Assembly: GCA_021788685.1 (NCBI GenBank)
Contig: JAJYKH010000178.1
Coordinates: forward strand, 1 to 6,055
Length of the DNA: 6,055 nucleotides
Origin: Deltaproteobacteria bacterium
Lineage (GTDB): Bacteria; Desulfobacterota; Desulfobulbia; Desulfobulbales; UBA5123
Direction of reading: 5' to 3'
Shown here in pieces: positions 1 through 4,860 of this stretch (position 1 is its first letter; the number at the start of each line of letters is the position of its first letter). The notes under the pieces are model-generated. The model was given only the letters and a program-made list of their open reading frames with translations, was not told the DNA's origin and did not search any database. Both the position numbers and the translations under genes were made by a program.

Positions 1-646
1 CCCCGCCCGCGGCGGCCGCGGTCCGGCGGCCCGGGTCGCTCACCCGCCGGAAGGGGTAGAGCTTGGCAAAGAAATAGACGAAGGCGGCAAGCCCCAGCCT
101 CTCCCCCCGGCCCGCCGCCCGGAGCGTGACCATGAGCGAGGCCAGGTCGAGCCGGCGGGCCTCGGCCATGCCGACCAGCTGCCGGAGGCTGTCCGGGGGG
201 TGGACGATGTCGGCATCCGTGAACAGCACGTATGGGGTTGCCGGGACCGCCCGCAGCCCTTGCTCCAGGGCCCACAGCTTGCCCGTCCAGCCGGACGGCG
301 GCTCCCTGCCGGCCACCACCGTCAGCCGGGCGGCCAGGTCGAGGCCGGCGGCCAGCTTCCGGGCCACGGCGCCGGTGTGGTCCGCGCTCCGGTCATCGAT
401 CAGGCCGACGTGGAACGATCCAGGATACTCCTGCCGGAGCAGGGAAGGCAAGGTGCGGCCGAGCAGGTCCCCCTCGTTCCGGGCCGGGACCAGAACGGCC
501 ACCGCCGGCCAGCGCTCCAGGGCCGGCCCTCCCGTTCCCAGCCGCTGGCCGGTGCGCCAGAAGCCGCTCCGGCCCCAGGCCAGGTAGATCCAGGCGGCGA
601 GCGAAAGGCCAGTCAGCAGGAGGATTGGAGCGGAAAGCAGATCCAT
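1..646 (-). CDS. hpnB: Hopene-associated glycosyltransferase HpnB, N-terminal part (runs off the left edge)
   Basis: Seen: 215 codons are open from ATG (646-644) to the window edge. Residues 3-24 are a hydrophobic membrane segment. A family 2 glycosyltransferase (GT-A) domain follows, with VPARNE (53-58), the nucleotide-sugar motif IDDRSADHTG (83-92), GWTGKLWA (119-126) and the metal-binding TDADI (143-147). The stretch from FVYFFAKLYPF (189-199) to a run of alanines and glycines at 209-215 is the pattern I recognise from HpnB proteins. Known: HpnB-type enzymes are encoded with hopanoid genes and are thought to act on the hopanoid side chain at the inner membrane; their exact substrate is less certain. 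The catalytic C-terminal part and further membrane helices lie outside the window. The ATG has no good ribosome site of its own and starts 5 bases after the stop of the small gene upstream, so translation is probably coupled. It could be another membrane GT2 enzyme, but the GWTGKLWA and DADI spacing fits HpnB well. Confidence 0.85.
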   Translation of the reverse strand, partial: MDLLSAPILLLTGLSLAAWIYLAWGRSGFWRTGQRLGTGGPALERWPAVAVLVPARNEGDLLGRTLPSLLRQEYPGSFHVGLIDDRSADHTGAVARKLAAGLDLAARLTVVAGREPPSGWTGKLWALEQGLRAVPATPYVLFTDADIVHPPDSLRQLVGMAEARRLDLASLMVTLRAAGRGERLGLAAFVYFFAKLYPFRRVSDPGRRTAAAAGG

Positions 647-651
647 GCCGG

Positions 652-846
652 CTACAGGTCGTTCCGGTCTCCTTCTGCCAGGTAGTCCTTGAGCTTCTCC
701 TGGAGGGAGTCCGGCCAGACCTCTCCGAAGAGGAAGGCATCCGCCTCCTCCTTGGTGAGCGACTGCTTGATCTCGATCGGCAGGCTCCGCAGCAGCTGCA
801 TGCGCTGCGGGTCGGGTTTCCTCTTTTTTCTCTCCTCTTCGGCCAT
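652..846 (-). CDS. Small conserved-looking hypothetical protein upstream of hpnB
   Basis: I do not recognise a named family. Seen: 64 residues from ATG (846-844) to TAG (654-652). A charged N-terminus (AEEERKKRK at 2-10) is followed by two likely helical stretches around LLRSLPIEIKQSLTKEEADA (18-37) and SLQEKLKDYLAEGD (47-60). There is no signal peptide, membrane segment or cysteine, so it is probably a small soluble cytoplasmic protein. The start is supported by GAGGGGGG just upstream (minus strand, about 849-856) and by a candidate extended -10 about 38 bases further up. The frame stays open upstream to 1347, but that stretch crosses the csp gene antisense and has no ribosome site, so I took the inner ATG. 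The stop is 5 bases before the hpnB start, which suggests a two-gene operon and perhaps a role tied to HpnB. It is probably real because of the ribosome site, the coupling and the coherent amphipathic sequence. Confidence 0.68.
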   Translation of the reverse strand: MAEEERKKRKPDPQRMQLLRSLPIEIKQSLTKEEADAFLFGEVWPDSLQEKLKDYLAEGDRNDL

Positions 847-1071
847 GGCCCCCCTCGTCGGTCTTTCGGATCGTTTCTTGGATATAGTATCAAAAGAAGG
901 GTGAAAAGCGATATGGCCGCCAGGCCGTGTTGCCATTTTACTTTTCCTAACCGACACGTGTATCCTATCTTTGAAGGTGCAGGAGCCTGCCTGCCAGCAG
1001 TGAAGGAAAGCCGCGCGGCTCCACGGAGGCTCGGCTTGCGGAAATCCATCCCACAAGGAGTATGAAGAGTC
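847..1071. other. Divergent intergenic region and csp leader
   Basis: This 225-base gap separates the minus-strand small gene/hpnB unit from csp on the plus strand. The AT-rich stretch 878-971 must hold both promoters. For csp, the run TATCCTATCTTT at 961-972 could hold a -10, but I find no convincing -35 at the right distance. The part nearest csp (975-1054) is GC-rich and can fold: AGCCGCGCGGCT at 1009-1020 is a perfect 12-base palindrome, and GGCTCC/GGAGG stretches lie next to it. If transcription starts near 975, the csp leader would be about 95 bases long, in keeping with the structured leaders known for some cold-shock genes. Confidence 0.5.
884..892 (-). promoter_or_regulatory. Candidate extended -10 promoter for the small gene and hpnB
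   Basis: The minus strand reads TGATACTAT, which fits the extended -10 form TGn-TATAAT with one or two mismatches, in an AT-rich pocket inside GC-rich DNA. No good -35 stands 16-18 bases upstream (TCGCTT is the best), as is usual for extended -10 promoters. Transcription would start near 877, leaving a leader of about 30 bases before the ATG at 846. Confidence 0.4.
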
Positions 1072-1272
1072 ATGCCAGAAGGAACAGTGAAGTGGTTCAA
1101 CGATGCCAAGGGATTCGGCTTCATCCAGCGGGACGACGGCAAGGACGTGTTCGTTCACCACACCGCCATCAAGGGGACGGGCTTCAAGACGCTGAGCGAG
1201 GGCGACCGGGTCTCCTTCGACGTGGTCGAGGGTCCGAAGGGCCCGGCGGCGGAGAATGTGGTCAAGCTGTAA
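1072..1272 (+). CDS. csp: Cold-shock domain protein (CspA family)
   Basis: Seen: 66 residues, the usual size for a single cold-shock domain. The five-stranded OB fold is complete: GTVKWFN (4-10), RNP1 KGFGFI (13-18), RNP2 VFVHH (26-30), then EGDRVSFDV (43-51) and the closing NVVKL at the C-terminus. Known: these proteins bind single-stranded RNA and DNA through the aromatic residues of RNP1 and RNP2 and melt RNA structure, as chaperones or anti-terminators in the cytoplasm. The start at 1072 is fixed by AAGGAG at 1055-1060; an ATG at 1062 is in another frame. RNP2 reads VFVHH, as in many family members. The gene is monocistronic: a strong hairpin with a pyrimidine tail follows 65 bases after the stop. 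Whether it is cold-induced cannot be told from the protein; many paralogues are constitutive. Confidence 0.97.
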   Translation: MPEGTVKWFNDAKGFGFIQRDDGKDVFVHHTAIKGTGFKTLSEGDRVSFDVVEGPKGPAAENVVKL

Positions 1273-1336
1273 GCCTCTCGTGATGTTATCAACCCTGCCA
1301 GACTGACCGAAGAATCTCGATCGATCCAAAACCAGC

Positions 1337-1371
1337 GCGGCCGGCACCCGCCGGCCGCCGGTCCTTTCTCC
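1337..1371 (+). terminator. Intrinsic terminator after csp
   Basis: A perfect 9-base-pair stem (GCGGCCGGC at 1337-1345, GCCGGCCGC at 1350-1358) closes a 4-base loop and is followed by the pyrimidine-rich CGGTCCTTTCTCC. The T-run is interrupted and starts a few bases after the stem, so termination may be incomplete, but position and stem strength fit the end of the csp message. Confidence 0.65.
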
Positions 1372-1522
1372 TTCCGGGCCCCGCCCGCGAGGCGAGGCCG
1401 GTTTCCCTCATGGCGGACGCATCCACACCAGCTGCCGGCCCTCTGTTGCGGTCACCATGCCGGGACTGTTCTTCTACCGCATCACTCCCAAGATAGCTTC
1501 TATCCTTGGACCAGACCTGCAG

Positions 1523-1537
1523 TGGTTGTTTGAACCA
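1523..1537. repeat. Small inverted repeat upstream of the cytochrome gene
   Basis: TGGTT-GTTTG-AACCA is a perfect 5+5 inverted repeat with a 5-base spacer, 51 bases before the ATG at 1589. A further ACCA sits at 1510-1513. It could be a regulator site, but it is short, matches no consensus I know (it is not the FNR box), and could occur by chance. Confidence 0.25.
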
Positions 1538-1588
1538 GCGTCCCCCAAAGCACCTGCCCTCAAAACCAGCTGGCTTCCAAGAGGCTTC

Positions 1589-2905
1589 ATGTCACCACAT
1601 CATCTCCGGGCCTTCCTGCTGATGTTCATCCTTCCTTCGCTCACAGGCATGTCCTGGCCGCAGGCAGGTCCGGCCGGCACACCCCAACAGGTCATGCAGG
1701 CTACCGGCGCGGCCTCCGCCGAAAGCAAGGCTTGCATCACCTGCCACCAAAAGCAGCATGGAGCGCTGATCGTCGAGCAGTGGGCGGCGAGCCTGCACGC
1801 AAAGGCGGGCGTCGGCTGTTACGAATGCCATCAGTACAAGGGCGGCCCCGCCACATTCCAGCATTACGGCAAGACCGTTTCCGTCCTGGTGACGCCGAAA
1901 ATGTGCGGCAGCTGCCATGCGGAGGAAGTGCAGCAGTTCGAGGCCAGCCACCACGCGCAGGCCGGACATATCCTCGGCTCGATCGATAACGTGCTCGGCG
2001 ACCAGGTGGAAGGCCCGCCCGCCGCGGTGATGGGCTGCGCAAAGTGTCACGGCAGCATGATCAAGGTTCTGCCCAACGGCAAACTGGATCCCGCCACCTG
2101 GCCCAACATCGGAATCGGCCGCGTGAATCCTGACGGCAGCCTCGGCTCGTGCTCGGTCTGCCACAGCCGCCACACCTTCTCGGTGGCCATCGCGCGCCAA
2201 CCCGAAAGCTGCGGCTATTGCCATCTTGGACCCGACCACCCCCAGGCCGAGATCTACGCGGAGAGCAAGCATGGCGTTACGTATCGGACTTTGATCGGTC
2301 AGATGAACCTGGATTCGCCGAGTTGGGTGCTCGGCAAGGACTATAACGCCGCCCCCACCTGCGCCACCTGCCACATGGGAGCAGCGGCAAAGCTGGCCTC
2401 CACGCATGATGTGGGCACGCGCCTCTCGTGGAACCTGCGTCCGGAGATTGCGGTGCGGACGAAGGACTGGCAGGCCAAGAGAACCCAGATGACGGGCATC
2501 TGCCTGAATTGCCATGCCTCGGAGTGGGTGGGCGATTTCTACACGCAGTACGACAACGTGGTGAATCTCGGCAATGTGAAGTTCTTCCAACCGGCGAGTC
2601 TGATCATGAAAAAGCTTGCTGTTGCCGGCAAGCTGACCAAGACACCCTTCGATGCCCCTATCAAGTGGACCTACTTCGAGCTTTGGCATCACGAAGGCCG
2701 GCGTGCCCGGATGGGCGCCTCCATGCAGGGTCCTGATTACGTTCAATGGCACGGATTCTATGACATCGCCAAAATTTTCTATAGCGACTTCATTCCTGAG
2801 GCGGAGCAGTTGCTCCCGGGCGTGACCCGCCAAGTCATGGCCATGCCCGAGCACCAGTGGCTCAAAAGCCTCTCCCAGCCAAAGGAGGAGAAAACCCGCG
2901 AGTAG
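1589..2905 (+). CDS. hao: Octaheme c-type cytochrome, hydroxylamine oxidoreductase (HAO) family
   Basis: Seen: 438 residues with a signal-peptide-like N-terminus (HHLR then a hydrophobic run at about 8-20) and exactly eight CxxCH motifs, at 49, 77, 106, 150, 188, 208, 258 and 305. After haem 6 comes GPDHPQ (214-219); its Asp216-His217 look like the catalytic Asp-His pair of HAO. After haem 8 there is a conserved-looking stretch, FELWHHEGRRARMG (363-376) and GPDYVQWHGFYD (381-392). Known: the family carries seven electron-transfer haems and one catalytic haem (the fourth) in the periplasm. Members with a cross-linking C-terminal Tyr oxidise hydroxylamine or hydrazine; members without it reduce nitrite or hydroxylamine. 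Tyr384 or Tyr391 might correspond, but I cannot settle this by eye. No C-terminal anchor is present, so it should be soluble. The ATG at 1589 is chosen because it begins the signal peptide; AAGAGG (1579-1584) precedes it closely. No NrfH/NapC-like partner or cytochrome c554 gene is adjacent. Confidence 0.9.
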   Translation: MSPHHLRAFLLMFILPSLTGMSWPQAGPAGTPQQVMQATGAASAESKACITCHQKQHGALIVEQWAASLHAKAGVGCYECHQYKGGPATFQHYGKTVSVLVTPKMCGSCHAEEVQQFEASHHAQAGHILGSIDNVLGDQVEGPPAAVMGCAKCHGSMIKVLPNGKLDPATWPNIGIGRVNPDGSLGSCSVCHSRHTFSVAIARQPESCGYCHLGPDHPQAEIYAESKHGVTYRTLIGQMNLDSPSWVLGKDYNAAPTCATCHMGAAAKLASTHDVGTRLSWNLRPEIAVRTKDWQAKRTQMTGICLNCHASEWVGDFYTQYDNVVNLGNVKFFQPASLIMKKLAVAGKLTKTPFDAPIKWTYFELWHHEGRRARMGASMQGPDYVQWHGFYDIAKIFYSDFIPEAEQLLPGVTRQVMAMPEHQWLKSLSQPKEEKTRE

Positions 2906-3057
2906 GATCGAAGGGGCCCTTGTCAACCAGTCACCAGCAACCGCGACGGCCGGGGGCCAGCCCCACAAGATCTGCCGCATCACCCCCAGGTAGCTTCCCC
3001 GGGATCGGGTGAAAAGCTGTTTCGCGGGGCCAGGTCTCGTCGCCTACGGAGGCCGCC

Positions 3058-4512
3058 ATGAAGGTGTTGTTCGTCAATCCCGGCCCGCTTCCCCATTCCG
3101 AAATTTTCCTGCGCCTGGAGCCCCTCGGCCTGGAATGCGTGGCCGAGGAGGCCCGCCGAGAGGGGCACGAGGTGCGGCTTCTCGATCTGCAGGTGTACGG
3201 CCGCGGCGATTACGAACGGCTGCTTGCCCAATTCCGGCCGGAGGCGGTAGGGCTCTCCCTCAACTACATCGCCAACGTCCCGGAGGTGCTCGGCCTGATT
3301 GCTTTGGCCAAGGAGCGGCTGCCCGCGACCTTCCTCTTCGTCGGCGGCCACATCGCCTCCTTCATCCCCGCGGAGCTGCTGGCGCATGCAGGGGGCGCCC
3401 TCGACTGCGTGGTGCGGGGGGAGGGGGAGTCTGCCATCGGGCCGCTGCTCGCCGCGCTCCCCGGTCCGGTGACGGGGGTGCCGGGGGTGGTGACCGGTGC
3501 CGGCAGCGGGCCGCCGGCCCGACTGGTCGAGGACCTCGACCGCCTGGCCCCCGCGCGGGACCTCACCAGCAGGCGCCGCCGGTACTTCATGGGCCAGCTC
3601 GACCCCTGCGCCTCGGTGGAATTCTCCCGGGGCTGCCCGTACGACTGCGCCTTCTGCTCGGCGTGGGTCTTTTACGGGCGCCGCTACCGCCGGATCTCCC
3701 CGGCGGTAGCGGCCGAGAGCCTGGCCCGCATCCGCGAGCCCAGCATCTTCGTGGTGGACGATATCGCCTTCGCCGATCCGGCCCACGGGATGGCCATTGC
3801 CGATGAGGTCGAGAAGCGTGGCATCCGCAAGCGATTCTACGTGGAAACGCGGGTGGACAACCTGCTCCGCAGCCCGGAGCTCTTCGCTCGCTGGTGCCGG
3901 CTGGGGCTGCGGTGCATGTTTCTCGGCGTCGAGGCGCTGACCGAGGAGGACCTGAAGTCGTTCCGCAAGCGCACCAGCCCGGAGAAGAACTTCGAGGCGC
4001 TGGCTGTGGCCCGGAAGCTGGGGATCAGCGTGGCCCTCAACCTGATCGTCGATCCGGAATGGGACGAGGGCCGGTTCCGGGCGGTGCGCACCTGGGCGGA
4101 AGGCGTCCCGGATATCGTCCACCTGAGCGTCAAGACCCCATACCCCGGCACGGAGATCTGGAACACCGATGGCCAGAGGCTCACCACCCGCGACTACCGC
4201 CTGTTCGACATCCAGCATGCGGTTCTGCCCACCCGGCTGCCGCTCGACCGCTTCTACCGCGAGCTCGTGACGACCCAGGCGGTGCTCAGCACCAAGCACC
4301 TGGGCTTCAGCGCCCTGCGGAAGGCCGCCTTAGCGGCCGGCGGCCTCCTCCTCCGGGGGCAGACCAATTTCGTCCGAATGCTCTGGAAGTTCAACACGGT
4401 GTACAACGCCGAAAGGCGCTACCAGGACCATTTCCAGGACATCCAATATTTCCTCGCCCCGCCGCCCCCGCCGGGGGGCGAGAGGGCAGGTAATTTGTAT
4501 GTTCACGGGTGA
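3058..4512 (+). CDS. hpnR: Hopanoid C-3 methylase HpnR (cobalamin-binding radical SAM)
   Basis: Seen: 484 residues from ATG at 3058, with GGAGG at 3048-3052. Residues 1 to about 155 form a B12-binding Rossmann domain (MKVLFVNPGP at 1-10, FVGGHIASF at 94-102, VRGEGES at 119-125) without the classical DxHxxG, as is common in class B radical SAM methylases. The radical SAM domain follows, with the [4Fe-4S] motif CPYDCAFC (Cys193, 197, 200), VVDDIAF (232-238), ETRVDNLL (263-270) and FLGVEAL (288-294). The tail has TTRDYRLFDIQHAVLPTRLP (376-395) and RGQTNFVRMLWKFN (433-446), which I recall as HpnR signatures. Known: HpnR puts a methyl group on C-3 of the hopanoid A ring, using SAM and methylcobalamin. 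The C-terminus is short and runs through five prolines (468-472), encoded by a GC hairpin. It stands alone, 152 bases after the cytochrome gene, in a probably separate unit. A different hopanoid-associated radical SAM enzyme such as HpnJ is less likely given the tail motifs. Confidence 0.87.
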   Translation: MKVLFVNPGPLPHSEIFLRLEPLGLECVAEEARREGHEVRLLDLQVYGRGDYERLLAQFRPEAVGLSLNYIANVPEVLGLIALAKERLPATFLFVGGHIASFIPAELLAHAGGALDCVVRGEGESAIGPLLAALPGPVTGVPGVVTGAGSGPPARLVEDLDRLAPARDLTSRRRRYFMGQLDPCASVEFSRGCPYDCAFCSAWVFYGRRYRRISPAVAAESLARIREPSIFVVDDIAFADPAHGMAIADEVEKRGIRKRFYVETRVDNLLRSPELFARWCRLGLRCMFLGVEALTEEDLKSFRKRTSPEKNFEALAVARKLGISVALNLIVDPEWDEGRFRAVRTWAEGVPDIVHLSVKTPYPGTEIWNTDGQRLTTRDYRLFDIQHAVLPTRLPLDRFYRELVTTQAVLSTKHLGFSALRKAALAAGGLLLRGQTNFVRMLWKFNTVYNAERRYQDHFQDIQYFLAPPPPPGGERAGNLYVHG

Positions 4513-4581
4513 CAATGGTGGATTCTCTTGCTCCGAGCTTCACCGGCACGGCTCCGAGGGGGTGGCAGGCGGGATCGCAGG

Positions 4582-4624
4582 ATAAAAAAAGATAAAGCCC
4601 GTCTCCGAAACCGAAGACGGCTTT
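4582..4624 (-). terminator. Strong intrinsic terminator downstream of the riboswitch-like element
   Basis: On the minus strand AAAGCC-GTCTTCG (4624-4612) pairs with CGGAGAC-GGGCTTT (4607-4594) around a 4-base loop: 13 base pairs with one G-T pair and one bulged G. It is followed by ATCTTTTTTTATC (4593-4581). This is a textbook intrinsic terminator. It lies beyond the separate mtgA terminator, so it probably ends a different transcript, or is the expression platform of the element at 4643-4691. Confidence 0.85.
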
Positions 4625-4642
4625 GCGACCTACCCTGATTCT

Positions 4643-4691
4643 CCTCTTCGGCAACCAGGCCGTCTCCGTGAGACCGTGGCTTTGCGTCCCC
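4643..4691 (-). ncRNA. GEMM-I (cyclic dinucleotide) riboswitch-like 3' half-aptamer
   Basis: Read on the minus strand, GGGGACGCAAAGCCACGG (4691-4674) is followed by a hairpin GTCTC-ACG-GAGAC (4675-4663), then GGCCTGGTTGCCGAAGAGG (4661-4643). This order, GGGACGCAAAGCC, then a stem, then GGTTGCCGAA, is what I recognise as the second half of the GEMM-I aptamer, which binds c-di-GMP or cAMP-GMP and is abundant in Geobacter. The first half should carry a GGCAAACC segment and a GNRA-capped hairpin. I cannot find these between 4692 and 4780; that stretch is pyrimidine-rich and poorly structured. The element is followed at once by a terminator, as in an OFF-type riboswitch, but the next DNA downstream is antisense to hpnR, with no gene to control. 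It may be a remnant, a divergent aptamer or a small RNA. Confidence 0.55.
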
Positions 4692-4780
4692 GGGTCGGCG
4701 ATTCGAGGGAAAACGGAAGCGGGGTAAAGAAAATCGTGCGGGGGAAAAATCGAACGGGACTGATGATAACCTGAGGAAGG

Positions 4781-4837
4781 CAAAAGAAAGAGGCAAACGG
4801 CTTCGCCGGTCGGCGCCGGAATGAAGCGGCCTTTGCC
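4781..4837 (-). terminator. Intrinsic terminator of mtgA
   Basis: On the minus strand, starting 23 bases after the mtgA stop, GGCAAA (4837-4832) pairs with TTTGCC (4797-4792). Inside that, GCTTC pairs with GAAGC, separated by a small internal loop, around a GC-rich apex. The stem is followed by TCTTTCTTTT (4791-4782). Position, stem and T-rich tail all fit an mtgA terminator. Confidence 0.7.
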
Positions 4838-4860
4838 CGGAAGCGGGGCAGGACCGCCCA

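Larger units (their letters stand above)
1273..1588 (+). other. Intergenic region between csp and the octaheme cytochrome gene
   Basis: These 316 bases hold the csp terminator (1337-1371) and the leader of the cytochrome gene. Reading frame is open in the cytochrome frame from an ATG at 1457, but the 44 extra residues look like neither a signal peptide nor a domain, so I treat them as non-coding. Just before the gene are several TGGT/ACCA half-sites: ACCA at 1510-1513, TGGTT at 1523-1527 and AACCA at 1533-1537. The last two form a 15-base inverted repeat that could be an operator. I could not assign a promoter with confidence. Confidence 0.5.
4513..4860. other. Gene-free but structured gap between convergent hpnR and mtgA
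   Basis: hpnR and mtgA point at each other across 348 bases. Every recognisable structure is on the minus strand: the mtgA terminator (4781-4837), a GEMM-I-like half-aptamer (4643-4691) and a second terminator (4582-4624). A minus-strand frame of 97 codons (4503-4796) crosses both hairpins and is arginine/serine-rich low-complexity sequence; I do not regard it as a gene. On the plus strand the same hairpins are not followed by T-runs, so I see no intrinsic terminator for hpnR. Confidence 0.6.

Noticed and set aside
126..1065. Three overlapping plus-strand frames (126-587, 200-685, 232-1065)
   Set aside because: They are antisense to hpnB and the small gene, and their translations are Pro/Arg/Gly-rich shadow sequence.
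652..1347. Longer 231-codon version of the small minus-strand gene
   Set aside because: The extra N-terminal part is antisense to csp and inside its terminator, with no ribosome site; the ATG at 846 has one.
1437..1449. Sigma-54-like GG...GC element upstream of the cytochrome gene
   Set aside because: The GG and GC are separated by 9 bases instead of 10 and the flanking bases do not fit the consensus.
1457..1588. N-terminal extension of the cytochrome to an ATG at 1457
   Set aside because: It would bury the signal peptide 44 residues inside the protein; the extra sequence has no recognisable feature.
1592..2983. 463-codon open frame on the minus strand
   Set aside because: It is wholly antisense to the octaheme cytochrome gene, whose eight CxxCH motifs prove the plus frame; its His/Arg/Gly-rich translation resembles no family.
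2906..3057. Possible terminator between the cytochrome gene and hpnR
   Set aside because: Only short GC repeats (AAGGGGCCCTT, GGGGGCCAGCCCC) are present, without a T-run, so I do not call a terminator or a promoter here.
2980..4299. 439-codon open frame on the minus strand
   Set aside because: Antisense to hpnR; long frames on the opposite strand are expected in GC-rich DNA, and the translation is low complexity.
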